Assembly: GCA_037178625.1 (NCBI GenBank)
Contig: CM074130.1
Span: 2,790,001 to 2,854,000 of the forward strand
Direction of reading: 5' to 3'
DNA length: 64,000 nt
Origin: Skeletonema tropicum
Lineage: Eukaryota; Bacillariophyta; Thalassiosirophyceae; Thalassiosirales; Thalassiosiraceae
Both the position numbers and the translations under genes were made by a program. Numbering within the stretch: position 1 is the first letter of the stretch; each line of letters starts with the position of its first letter. Positions 10,082 to 22,356 of the stretch are shown piece after piece. Below the pieces are notes generated by a model. It saw nothing but the letters and a program-made list of their open reading frames with translations. It had not been told where the DNA came from and ran no database searches.

Positions 10082-10300
10082 ATTTTCGATTGACTCTTTC
10101 TTTGATTGCCTTAGATTTGAATGTTCAGGGGGGGAAACCCCCCCTTACCCCCCGTGTTTAGAATTTTCGATTGACTCTTTCTTTGATTGGCTTAGATTTG
10201 ATTGTTCAGGGGGGACACCCCCCCTTGCCCCCCGTGTTTAGAATTTTCGATTGACTCTTTCTTTGATTGGCTTAGATTTGATTGTTCAGGGGGGGACACA
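10082..10300. repeat. Three tandem copies of an 80-81-bp repeat with G-run/C-run
   Basis: Copies begin at 10082, 10163 and 10243 with ATTTTCGATTGACTC; the third is truncated after the G-run. Each full copy holds a G run of 6-7, a short spacer, and C runs, so each can form a G/C stem. It lies between the promoter of the DUF6824 gene and the 3' end of the exchanger gene. Confidence 0.85.
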
Positions 10301-10895
10301 CGGAAGAGGCAAATGGACCTACTCGGATTCGTAGCCGGTGCCTCCTCTCTTATTTAGAAAACCCGCGCAGCGGCTAGACGAGCGTCAGCGAGGTGTATTG
10401 TAATCGTAGAACAGGGAAAGAGACAGAAGAAATCACAGGCCGATTCTTTTAGTGCCCTGACGCGACCGCCGTTCGCGTGCGTTGAAGGAAGACGGTCTGC
10501 ACCTGGACAAACGGAAGTCCAAACGGCAAGACTTCGGGCCTTATTTTTGTCTTCAGAAGGTTCGACATAGTTCTCCACGTCTTTCTGAGTCACGCCAAAA
10601 ATACACAACTGTTTAGTGAGTACCGTATAGGTGTCCACTCTCCACTGATGCCACAACAGCTGATGCATAAATCATACACAATTCGACGAAGATGTTCTTG
10701 GAAGTACGTGTCCTATGCTTTGTCTCACAAAAAATACCAACCTCGGTGTACTTATTAAGTACCATACTAAGTAAGATGTGGAAACGCCAGTGACTACAAT
10801 ACAATCAATACACAATAATAATATAACAGAAATTTTAAAGTACGTCTACTCATGATATGATAAGCCATTAAACTTATTAGGAATAAAATGTCAAC
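10301..10895. other. Intergenic, no gene called
   Basis: A minus-strand open frame at 10354-10668 has no recognisable motif and no targeting signal. The stretch ends with the second copy of the 24-bp repeat (10824-10847), about 50 bp beyond the stop codon of the exchanger gene. I see no RNA gene. Confidence 0.4.
10824..10847. repeat. 24-bp dispersed repeat, copy 2
   Basis: Identical to 5462-5485. It lies in the presumed 3' untranslated region of the cation exchanger gene. Confidence 0.7.
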
Positions 10896-12962
10896 TCAGA
10901 GGTGTTGCGCGCTCATTGACAAGTATGCGAAGTAAAAGGTCCAAAAGGCATATCCGTGCATTTTTGGAATTATTCCACCATGATACAAACTGCTCGCAAT
11001 AGCAGCGATGCAATTTGCTATCAGGAAAATGAAGCCAATTCGTACTGTTGGCATCATTGACACGTTTAGGCCTTCTGTAGACATCAACGTTTCCTTCTGT
11101 GTGAGCAATCCGAAACCCAGGCCCACGAGTAGATTGAATGACGGACCAGCAAAACATGCCGCCATACTCATGTCAGCAAGTCCCCTTTGAGCCAACGCTC
11201 CATTGGTTGTCCAATCACCGACAGAATTCCCCCATGCAAGGATAGTCATTCCCATGACGGGAGAGGGGATTCGTAACAACACACCTATCAGTTCTAGAGT
11301 ATTGACCAGATGCTCACTAATCACGTCAATCCACGTAGCTGCAATTAGAAATCCATAAATTGCAACAACTATCCCATACTTTAGTGGCATCCCGGTTGTT
11401 TTGTCGCAGAATCGAATAACAGCTGCTCCGACAGAGAATGAAGTGATGATTGCCAAAATCATCAATCTTGCATCTATGCCATCTTCCAATTTAGTGCTTA
11501 GATAGTGAAACAACCAGATTGGAGACAACGCGACCGAGAATGCAATCATCGATCGATTATATTCCCCTTCACAAGGAATTGGTATTACAAATTTGCGCAT
11601 GATTATGAACGGTATCTCCATCACCATACAATGCCACTCAAACTTTGAAAGGTCGTTCGATGAAAGGATATCGACATGGATTGTTTGATAAAAGTACTCG
11701 CCTAATTCAACCAAAGAGTCCGAAAAAGTCTCGAGCGACCAAGACTGTGTTTGTTGCGTTTGATTAGTTGGCAATCGGTCTTGCGGTATGTTCCTATCAG
11801 AAAGACTCTTTCTTTTCTGTTGTCGTCGCTGATATTGCCTTTCTTGCTGACGTTTTATAACCCTGAGTACCCTCGAAGAATGCCTACTGCCTGGTGGATC
11901 AGGAAGATTGCTCTTGTGAAACTGCTTCATCGGCGTGCGCTCAACTTCCTGATCTTCTTCGTCTTCGTCAATGCTGGCCGACATTAAAATTGACTCGGCC
12001 TCTTCGTCATCATAGGCTTCTTCTTGGTCTGGAGTCTTGTATTGACGAAGCTCAGTAAACACCACAACAGTGACATACCCGAAGTACAATACCAACATTC
12101 CAATTACATGTCTGTAGTAAATTCTTCCTCTCTCAATCATCCAAAAGACGTACCCCGCAGCTATAGTATACATGCATATATCCCTCGTCAACTCTTTCCC
12201 ACAAGTTATCCCACCGTTATCTAACACCATGACAATTCTCCCAACAACAACACTCTGAACAAACATCCCACCGCCTGTAAGCTCTCCGAGGCTTAATGGG
12301 ATACCTTCTTGAGCATTCGATTTTATAGCATTTACAACGGCACTGATATCAGGTGCGCCGTTGCCAAGAGCGAGCAATGTTACACCTCCCAATGCAGGCG
12401 GAATCTGAACTTCTGAAGATATCATTTCCAGTGCAGGACTGAAGTAGTTTTCAGCAGTTGATCCAAGGAGTCGGAAAAGAAGTAAAGTCAAGAGCACAAG
12501 ACCGATTGGAAATAGAATTGGAAAGAAGATTTCCAAAATTGGGTAATCGTTGAGTGAAGAAGGGATAGATGGATCCGTACAGAAGACTAACGGAAGTAAG
12601 GACGTCATCAGAAACTCCCCATCACAATTGTTGGCGTAATCACAACGTTCTTCCGTAGTTCCTTGGAGCAAGATTTCGCTGCATGGTGGAAGCTCGGCCT
12701 CGTCATTATCAGAAGCTTCTTTCTCTACTGTCTCATATGAAGCAATTGATCGATCGTCCAGTCTTCTTCGCCGCTCGATGTTGTTATGTGGTCGACTATG
12801 CGCTGATTTTCTCTCTATTATTTCATGGTTTTGAATTGTGTTTGCACTGATCAACATTGTCAACATTGACAAAATCATTATCATCATGACCAACAGGATG
12901 CAGAAACGCCGATTTTTAATCAATCTAACAAAATAGTTCGACGACATCATTCTGTCCCTCAT
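10896..12962 (-). CDS. Cation/Ca2+ exchanger (CCX/NCLX-like)
   Basis: 688 aa in one exon. An N-terminal signal-anchor (residues about 18-40) is followed by a short hydrophilic segment and two groups of membrane helices that carry the two alpha repeats of the Ca2+:cation antiporter superfamily: LALGNGAPDISA (GNGAPD at 200-205) and LAWGNSVGDWTTN (GNSVGD at 578-583). This GNGAPD/GNSVGD pair is characteristic of the NCLX/plant CCX branch rather than of NCX or CAX proteins. The halves are joined by an acidic and then K/R/Q-rich cytosolic loop (about 325-410). It should exchange Ca2+ for Na+, K+ or H+ across an endomembrane, mitochondrial or plasma membrane; sequence alone does not say which. Confidence 0.9.
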   Translation of the reverse strand: MRDRMMSSNYFVRLIKNRRFCILLVMMIMILSMLTMLISANTIQNHEIIERKSAHSRPHNNIERRRRLDDRSIASYETVEKEASDNDEAELPPCSEILLQGTTEERCDYANNCDGEFLMTSLLPLVFCTDPSIPSSLNDYPILEIFFPILFPIGLVLLTLLLFRLLGSTAENYFSPALEMISSEVQIPPALGGVTLLALGNGAPDISAVVNAIKSNAQEGIPLSLGELTGGGMFVQSVVVGRIVMVLDNGGITCGKELTRDICMYTIAAGYVFWMIERGRIYYRHVIGMLVLYFGYVTVVVFTELRQYKTPDQEEAYDDEEAESILMSASIDEDEEDQEVERTPMKQFHKSNLPDPPGSRHSSRVLRVIKRQQERQYQRRQQKRKSLSDRNIPQDRLPTNQTQQTQSWSLETFSDSLVELGEYFYQTIHVDILSSNDLSKFEWHCMVMEIPFIIMRKFVIPIPCEGEYNRSMIAFSVALSPIWLFHYLSTKLEDGIDARLMILAIITSFSVGAAVIRFCDKTTGMPLKYGIVVAIYGFLIAATWIDVISEHLVNTLELIGVLLRIPSPVMGMTILAWGNSVGDWTTNGALAQRGLADMSMAACFAGPSFNLLVGLGFGLLTQKETLMSTEGLNVSMMPTVRIGFIFLIANCIAAIASSLYHGGIIPKMHGYAFWTFYFAYLSMSAQHL

Positions 12963-13464
12963 GTTGCTGTTCCCTTATCGGTTAAGCATCCAACTCTACA
13001 ATTTGTGGTTCTTCACAGGCATCAAACATACCAAAAGGTTTGATGGGCAGGTTCCGAAGCATTAGCAGCAGTAGAAAGTGAAATATGTATGTAGTGTCAC
13101 CTGTCAACAAAAAATGACAGAGGCAGTGCTCTGCTACTTGAAGCCGGACGGAAGGGGCAATCGGCTCGGCAGGCGAAGTTATTTTACTCCTATGACGTTT
13201 TGCTGAGTATCGAGTACCGAGGGTCGCGAAAAGGGGAAGGCCAACCATCAAGCCGTCTTGTATACGAGACGGTTTCGAAGATGTGCACAGTACATCTTCT
13301 AAAAACGAACTCAAACTACAGCATTGTCCAAAAGAGCTACCCACTAATGGGCCACTCTAGAGAAGCAGCACATGTGCGTATTATTCACGATAGAACGATA
13401 TGAATAAACGTGTACATGCCAGCAAGCCCCAAAACACACAGATCAGCAGAGAGAATCTCTAAGC
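12963..13464. other. Intergenic between exchanger promoter and satellite array
   Basis: Holds the exchanger promoter and 5' leader. A minus-strand open frame at 12982-13344 shows no domain and I leave it uncalled. Confidence 0.4.
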
Positions 13465-14088
13465 TCAGCTACGACGTTGTAGCATCGCTTCTGCGACTGC
13501 TGTCCGACTGAGCAGTGCAAATGAGCTTACAATGTATCCCAACGAAATAGAATGGGCCACTACAAGCGGCTCATGATCATAATGACGACGAGAGATACGA
13601 TATATGGTTGAATGTGCTGCTGCAAGTCAGCCCCAAGTGGACATCAAAGAACACTGAAATGTTGTAGCGTTGCTTCTGCGAAAGCTGCCCGACTGAGCAG
13701 TACACAACTGACCAGTACAAATGAGCTTGTCTAGTATCACCGCCGACTATAATGGGTCTCTAGTAGCGGCTCATGCCCATACTGACGACGATAGATACGA
13801 TTTGGTAGAATGTGTTACTGCTGGCCAACCCACACTGCACCTCTCACATCAGATACGAGGTTGTAGCATCGCTTCTACGGACGCTAGTCGTCTGAGCAGT
13901 ACAAATGAGCTTGCCTACTATCACCGCCGACTATAATGGGCCACTACAAGCGGCTCATGCATATACGGACGGCGATAGATACGATTTGGTACCATGGGGT
14001 GCTGCTGGCCAACCCACACTGCACCTCTCACATCAGCTACGAGATTGCAGCATCGCTTCTACGGACGCTAGTCGTCTGAGCAGTACAA

Positions 14089-15191
14089 ATGAGCTTGGCT
14101 AGTATCACCGACGACTATAATGGGCCACTAGAAGCGGCTCATGCATATACGGACGGCGAAAGATACGATTTTTTAGAATGTGCTGCTACTGGCCAACCCA
14201 CACTGCACCTCTCACATCAGCTACGAGGTCGTAGCATCGCTGCTACGGACGCTAGTCGTCTGAGCAGTACAAATGAGCTTGTCTAGTTTCATTACTAACT
14301 TTGATGGGCCACTACAAGCGGCTCATGCCCATACTGACGACGATAGATACGATTTGGTACCATGGGGTGCTGCTGACCAACCCACACTGCACCTCTCACA
14401 TCAGCTACGAGACTGTAGCATCGCTTCTACGGACGCTAGTCGTCTGAGCAGTACAAATGAGCTTATCTAGTATCACCACCGACTATAATGGGCCACTACA
14501 AGCGGCTCATGCCCATACTGACGGCGAAAGATACGATTTTGTAGAATGTGCTGCTACTGGCCAACCCACACTGCACCTCTCACATCAGCTACGAGACTGT
14601 AGCATCGCTTCTACGGACGCTAGTCGTCTGAACAGTACAAATGAGCTTGGCTAGTATCACCGACGACTGTAATGGGCCACTAGAAGCGGCTCATGCATAT
14701 ACGGACGGCGAAAGATACGATTTTGTAGAATGTGCTGCTACTGGCCAACCCACACTGCACCTCTCACATCAGCTACGAGGTCGTAGCATCGCTTCTACGG
14801 ACGCTAGTCGTCTGAGCAGTACAAATGAGCTTTTCTAGTTTCGTTACTAACTTTGATGGGCCACTACAAGCGGCTCATGCCCATACTGACGACGATAGAT
14901 ACGATTTGGTACCATGGGGTGCTACTGGCCAACCCACGCTGCACCTCTCACATCAGCTATGAAATGTAGCATCGCTTCTACGGACGCTAGTCGTCTGAGC
15001 AGTACAAGCGAGCTTGTCTAGTATCACCGCCGACTATAATGGTCTACTACAAGCGGCTCATGCCCATACTGACGACGATAGATACGATTTGGTACCATGG
15101 GGTGCTGCTGGCCAACCCACACTGCACCTCTCACATCAGCTACGAGATTGCAGCATCGCTTTTACGGACGCTAGTCGTCTGAGCAGTACAA
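14089..15191. repeat. 1103-bp hexamer unit of the satellite, copy 1
   Basis: Six monomers in fixed order: B (TDDYNG), SSFITNFDG type, ITTDYNG type, B variant (TDDCNG), C, A. The same order recurs at 20151-21253 and 21254-22356. The later 551-bp trimers repeat only the last three members. Confidence 0.85.
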
Positions 15192-18100
15192 ATGAGCTTG
15201 GCTAGTATCACCGACGACTATAATGGGCCACTAGAAGCGGCTCATGCATATACGGACGGCGAAAGATACGATTTTGTAGAATGTGCTGCTACTGGCCAAC
15301 CCACACTGCACCTCTCACATCAGCTACGAGGTCGTAGCATCGCTTCTACGGACGCTAGTCGTCTGAGCAGTACAAATGAGCTTTTCTAGTTTCGTTACTA
15401 ACTTTGATGGGCCACTACAAGCGGCTCATGCCCATACTGACGACGATAGATACGATTTGGTACCATGGGGTGCTACTGGCCAACCCACGCTGCACCTCTC
15501 ACATCAGCTATGAAATGTAGCATCGCTTCTACGGACGCTAGTCGTCTGAGCAGTACAAGCGAGCTTGTCTAGTATCACCGCCGACTATAATGGTCTACTA
15601 CAAGCGGCTCATGCCCATACTGACGACGATAGATACGATTTGGTACCATGGGGTGCTGCTGGCCAACCCACACTGCACCTCTCACATCAGCTACGAGATT
15701 GCAGCATCGCTTTTACGGACGCTAGTCGTCTGAGCAGTACAAATGAGCTTGGCTAGTATCACCGACGACTATAATGGGCCACTAGAAGCGGCTCATGCAT
15801 ATACGGACGGCGAAAGATACGATTTTGTAGAATGTGCTGCTACTGGCCAACCCACACTGCACCTCTCACATCAGCTACGAGGTCGTAGCATCGCTTCTAC
15901 GGACGCTAGTCGTCTGAGCAGTACAAATGAGCTTTTCTAGTTTCGTTACTAACTTTGATGGGCCACTACAAGCGGCTCATGCCCATACTGACGACGATAG
16001 ATACGATTTGGTACCATGGGGTGCTACTGGCCAACCCACGCTGCACCTCTCACATCAGCTATGAAATGTAGCATCGCTTCTACGGACGCTAGTCGTCTGA
16101 GCAGTACAAGCGAGCTTGTCTAGTATCACCGCCGACTATAATGGTCTACTACAAGCGGCTCATGCCCATACTGACGACGATAGATACGATTTGGTACCAT
16201 GGGGTGCTGCTGGCCAACCCACACTGCACCTCTCACATCAGCTACGAGATTGCAGCATCGCTTTTACGGACGCTAGTCGTCTGAGCAGTACAAATGAGCT
16301 TGGCTAGTATCACCGACGACTATAATGGGCCACTAGAAGCGGCTCATGCATATACGGACGGCGAAAGATACGATTTTGTAGAATGTGCTGCTACTGGCCA
16401 ACCCACACTGCACCTCTCACATCAGCTACGAGGTCGTAGCATCGCTTCTACGGACGCTAGTCGTCTGAGCAGTACAAATGAGCTTTTCTAGTTTCGTTAC
16501 TAACTTTGATGGGCCACTACAAGCGGCTCATGCCCATACTGACGACGATAGATACGATTTGGTACCATGGGGTGCTACTGGCCAACCCACGCTGCACCTC
16601 TCACATCAGCTATGAAATGTAGCATCGCTTCTACGGACGCTAGTCGTCTGAGCAGTACAAGCGAGCTTGTCTAGTATCACCGCCGACTATAATGGTCTAC
16701 TACAAGCGGCTCATGCCCATACTGACGACGATAGATACGATTTGGTACCATGGGGTGCTGCTGGCCAACCCACACTGCACCTCTCACATCAGCTACGAGA
16801 TTGCAGCATCGCTTTTACGGACGCTAGTCGTCTGAGCAGTACAAATGAGCTTGGCTAGTATCACCGACGACTATAATGGGCCACTAGAAGCGGCTCATGC
16901 ATATACGGACGGCGAAAGATACGATTTTGTAGAATGTGCTGCTACTGGCCAACCCACACTGCACCTCTCACATCAGCTACGAGGTCGTAGCATCGCTTCT
17001 ACGGACGCTAGTCGTCTGAGCAGTACAAATGAGCTTTTCTAGTTTCGTTACTAACTTTGATGGGCCACTACAAGCGGCTCATGCCCATACTGACGACGAT
17101 AGATACGATTTGGTACCATGGGGTGCTACTGGCCAACCCACGCTGCACCTCTCACATCAGCTATGAAATGTAGCATCGCTTCTACGGACGCTAGTCGTCT
17201 GAGCAGTACAAGCGAGCTTGTCTAGTATCACCGCCGACTATAATGGTCTACTACAAGCGGCTCATGCCCATACTGACGACGATAGATACGATTTGGTACC
17301 ATGGGGTGCTGCTGGCCAACCCACACTGCACCTCTCACATCAGCTACGAGATTGCAGCATCGCTTTTACGGACGCTAGTCGTCTGAGCAGTACAAATGAG
17401 CTTGGCTAGTATCACCGACGACTGTAATGGGCCACTAGAAGCGGCTCATGCATATACGGACGGCGAAAGATACGATTTTGTAGAATGTGCTGCTACTGGC
17501 CAACCCACACTGCACCTCTCACATCAGCTACGAGGTCGTAGCATCGCTTCTACGGACGCTAGTCGTCTGAGCAGTACAAATGAGCTTTTCTAGTTTCGTT
17601 ACTAACTTTGATGGGCCACTACAAGCGGCTCATGCCCATACTGACGACGATAGATACGATTTGGTACCATGGGGTGCTACTGGCCAACCCACGCTGCACC
17701 TCTCACATCAGCTATGAAATGTAGCATCGCTTCTACGGACGCTAGTCGTCTGAGCAGTACAAGCGAGCTTGTCTAGTATCACCGCCGACTATAATGGTCT
17801 ACTACAAGCGGCTCATGCCCATACTGACGACGATAGATACGATTTGGTACCATGGGGTGCTGCTGGCCAACCCACACTGCACCTCTCACATCAGCTACGA
17901 GATTGCAGCATCGCTTTTACGGACGCTAGTCGTCTGAGCAGTACAAATGAGCTTGGCTAGTATCACCGACGACTATAATGGGCCACTAGAAGCGGCTCAT
18001 GCATATACGGACGGCGAAAGATACGATTTTGTAGAATGTGCTGCTACTGGCCAACCCACACTGCACCTCTCACATCAGCTACGAGGTCGTAGCATCGCTC

Positions 18101-20150
18101 CTACGGACGCTAGTCGTCTGAGCAGTACAAATGAGCTTGTCTAGTTTCATTACTAACTTTGATGGGCCACTACAAGCGGCTCATGCCCATACTGACGACG
18201 ATAGATACGATTTGGTACCATGGGGTGCTACTGGCCAACCCACGCTGCACCTCTCACATCAGCTATGAAATGTAGCATCGCTTCTACGGACGCTAGTCGT
18301 CTGAGCAGTACAAGCGAGCTTGTCTAGTATCACCGCCGACTATAATGGTCTACTACAAGCGGCTCATGCCCATACTGACGACGATAGATACGATTTGGTA
18401 CCATGGGGTGCTGCTGGCCAACCCACACTGCACCTCTCACATCAGCTACGAGATTGCAGCATCGCTTTTACGGACGCTAGTCGTCTGAGCAGTACAAATG
18501 AGCTTGGCTAGTATCACCGACGACTATAATGGGCCACTAGAAGCGGCTCATGCATATACGGACGGCGAAAGATACGATTTTGTAGAATGTGCTGCTACTG
18601 GCCAACCCACACTGCACCTCTCACATCAGCTACGAGGTCGTAGCATCGCTTCTACGGACGCTAGTCGTCTGAGCAGTACAAATGAGCTTTTCTAGTTTCG
18701 TTACTAACTTTGATGGGCCACTACAAGCGGCTCATGCCCATACTGACGACGATAGATACGATTTGGTACCATGGGGTGCTACTGGCCAACCCACGCTGCA
18801 CCTCTCACATCAGCTATGAAATGTAGCATCGCTTCTACGGACGCTAGTCGTCTGAGCAGTACAAGCGAGCTTGTCTAGTATCACCGCCGACTATAATGGT
18901 CTACTACAAGCGGCTCATGCCCATACTGACGACGATAGATACGATTTGGTACCATGGGGTGCTGCTGGCCAACCCACACTGCACCTCTCACATCAGCTAC
19001 GAGATTGCAGCATCGCTTTTACGGACGCTAGTCGTCTGAGCAGTACAAATGAGCTTGGCTAGTATCACCGACGACTATAATGGGCCACTAGAAGCGGCTC
19101 ATGCATATACGGACGGCGAAAGATACGATTTTGTAGAATGTGCTGCTACTGGCCAACCCACACTGCACCTCTCACATCAGCTACGAGGTCGTAGCATCGC
19201 TTCTACGGACGCTAGTCGTCTGAGCAGTACAAATGAGCTTGTCTAGTTTCATTACTAACTTTGATGGGCCACTACAAGCGGCTCATGCCCATACTGACGA
19301 CGATAGATACGATTTGGTACCATGGGGTGCTACTGGCCAACCCACGCTGCACCTCTCACATCAGCTATGAAATGTAGCATCGCTTCTACGGACGCTAGTC
19401 GTCTGAGCAGTACAAGCGAGCTTGTCTAGTATCACCGCCGACTATAATGGTCTACTACAAGCGGCTCATGCCCATACTGACGACGATAGATACGATTTGG
19501 TACCATGGGGTGCTGCTGGCCAACCCACACTGCACCTCTCACATCAGCTACGAGATTGCAGCATCGCTTTTACGGACGCTAGTCGTCTGAGCAGTACAAA
19601 TGAGCTTGGCTAGTATCACCGACGACTATAATGGGCCACTAGAAGCGGCTCATGCATATACGGACGGCGAAAGATACGATTTTGTAGAATGTGCTGCTAC
19701 TGGCCAACCCACACTGCACCTCTCACATCAGCTACGAGGTCGTAGCATCGCTCCTACGGACGCTAGTCGTCTGAGCAGTACAAATGAGCTTGTCTAGTTT
19801 CATTACTAACTTTGATGGGCCACTACAAGCGGCTCATGCCCATACTGACGACGATAGATACGATTTGGTACCATGGGGTGCTACTGGCCAACCCACGCTG
19901 CACCTCTCACATCAGCTATGAAATGTAGCATCGCTTCTACGGACGCTAGTCGTCTGAGCAGTACAAGCGAGCTTGTCTAGTATCACCGCCGACTATGATG
20001 GTCTACTACAAGCGGCTCATGCCCATACTGACGACGATAGATACGATTTGGTACCATGGGGTGCTACTGGCCAACCCACACTGCACCTCTCACATCAGCT
20101 ACGAGATTGCAGCATCGCTTTTACGGACGCTAGTCGTCTGAGCAGTACAA
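14641..20150. repeat. Ten 551-bp trimer units in a row
   Basis: Units begin at 14641, 15192, 15743, 16294, 16845, 17396, 17947, 18498, 19049 and 19600, exactly 551 bp apart. Differences are few: TDDC instead of TDDY at 14641 and 17396, SIAPT instead of SIAST at 17947 and 19600, and NELV instead of NELF endings from 17947 at some units. The mosaic of these variants records recent exchange. Confidence 0.9.
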
Positions 20151-22356
20151 ATGAGCTTGGCTAGTATCACCGACGACTATAATGGGCCACTAGAAGCGGC
20201 TCATGCATATACGGACGGCGAAAGATACGATTTTGTAGAATGTGCTGCTACTGGCCAACCCACACTGCACCTCTCACATCAGCTACGAGGTCGTAGCATC
20301 GCTGCTACGGACGCTAGTCGTCTGAGCAGTACAAATGAGCTTGTCTAGTTTCATTACTAACTTTGATGGGCCACTACAAGCGGCTCATGCCCATACTGAC
20401 GACGATAGATACGATTTGGTACCATGGGGTGCTGCTGACCAACCCACACTGCACCTCTCACATCAGCTACGAGGTCGTAGCATCGCTTCTACGTACGCTA
20501 GTCGTCTGAGCAGTACAAATGAGCTTATCTAGTATCACCACCGACTATAATGGGCCACTACAAGCGGCTCATGCCCATACTGACGGCGAAAGATACGATT
20601 TTGTAGAATGTGCTGCTACTGGCCAACCCACACTGCACCTCTCACATCAGCTACGAGACTGTAGCATCGCTTCTACGGACGCTAGTCGTCTGAACAGTAC
20701 AAATGAGCTTGGCTAGTATCACCGACGACTGTAATGGGCCACTAGAAGCGGCTCATGCATATACGGACGGCGAAAGATACGATTTTGTAGAATGTGCTGC
20801 TACTGGCCAACCCACACTGCACCTCTCACATCAGCTACGAGGTCGTAGCATCGCTTCTACGGACGCTAGTCGTCTGAGCAGTACAAATGAGCTTTTCTAG
20901 TTTCGTTACTAACTTTGATGGGCCACTACAAGCGGCTCATGCCCATACTGACGACGATAGATACGATTTGGTACCATGGGGTGCTACTGGCCAACCCACG
21001 CTGCACCTCTCACATCAGCTATGAAATGTAGCATCGCTTCTACGGACGCTAGTCGTCTGAGCAGTACAAGCGAGCTTGTCTAGTATCACCGCCGACTATG
21101 ATGGTCTACTACAAGCGGCTCATGCCCATACTGACGACGATAGATACGATTTGGTACCATGGGGTGCTGCTGGCCAACCCACACTGCACCTCTCACATCA
21201 GCTACGAGATTGCAGCATCGCTTTTACGGACGCTAGTCGTCTGAGCAGTACAAATGAGCTTGGCTAGTATCACCGACGACTATAATGGGCCACTAGAAGC
21301 GGCTCATGCATATACGGACGGCGAAAGATACGATTTTGTAGAATGTGCTGCTACTGGCCAACCCACACTGCACCTCTCACATCAGCTACGAGGTCGTAGC
21401 ATCGCTGCTACGGACGCTAGTCGTCTGAGCAGTACAAATGAGCTTGTCTAGTTTCATTACTAACTTTGATGGGCCACTACAAGCGGCTCATGCCCATACT
21501 GACGACGATAGATACGATTTGGTACCATGGGGTGCTGCTGACCAACCCACACTGCACCTCTCACATCAGCTACGAGACTGTAGCATCGCTTCTACGGACG
21601 CTAGTCGTCTGAGCAGTACAAATGAGCTTATCTAGTATCACCACCGACTATAATGGGCCACTACAAGCGGCTCATGCCCATACTGACGGCGAAAGATACG
21701 ATTTTGTAGAATGTGCTGCTACTGGCCAACCCACACTGCACCTCTCACATCAGCTACGAGACTGTAGCATCGCTTCTACGGACGCTAGTCGTCTGAACAG
21801 TACAAATGAGCTTGGCTAGTATCACCGACGACTGTAATGGGCCACTAGAAGCGGCTCATGCATATACGGACGGCGAAAGATACGATTTTGTAGAATGTGC
21901 TGCTACTGGCCAACCCACACTGCACCTCTCACATCAGCTACGAGGTCGTAGCATCGCTTCTACGGACGCTAGTCGTCTGAGCAGTACAAATGAGCTTTTC
22001 TAGTTTCGTTACTAACTTTGATGGGCCACTACAAGCGGCTCATGCCCATACTGACGACGATAGATACGATTTGGTACCATGGGGTGCTACTGGCCAACCC
22101 ACGCTGCACCTCTCACATCAGCTATGAAATGTAGCATCGCTTCTACGGACGCTAGTCGTCTGAGCAGTACAAGCGAGCTTGTCTAGTATCACCGCCGACT
22201 ATAATGGTCTACTACAAGCGGCTCATGCCCATACTGACGACGATAGATACGATTTGGTACCATGGGGTGCTGCTGGCCAACCCACACTGCACCTCTCACA
22301 TCAGCTACGAGATTGCAGCATCGCTTCTACGGACGCTAGTCGTCTGAGCAGTACAA
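20151..22356. repeat. Two 1103-bp hexamer units (copies 2 and 3)
   Basis: 20151-21253 and 21254-22356 repeat the six-monomer order of 14089-15191. Copy 2 differs by an isolated GGTCGTAGC/TACGTACGC patch at about 20470-20495 that looks like local conversion from a B monomer. Two further trimers follow (21806, 22357), the first being part of copy 3. Confidence 0.85.

Noticed and set aside
9853..10083. Minus-strand ORF with TERQNDRP repeats
   Set aside because: Produced by a microsatellite; no homologous or structured sequence outside it.
12982..13344. 120-codon minus-strand ORF
   Set aside because: No motif, no targeting signal; lies in promoter DNA of the exchanger gene.
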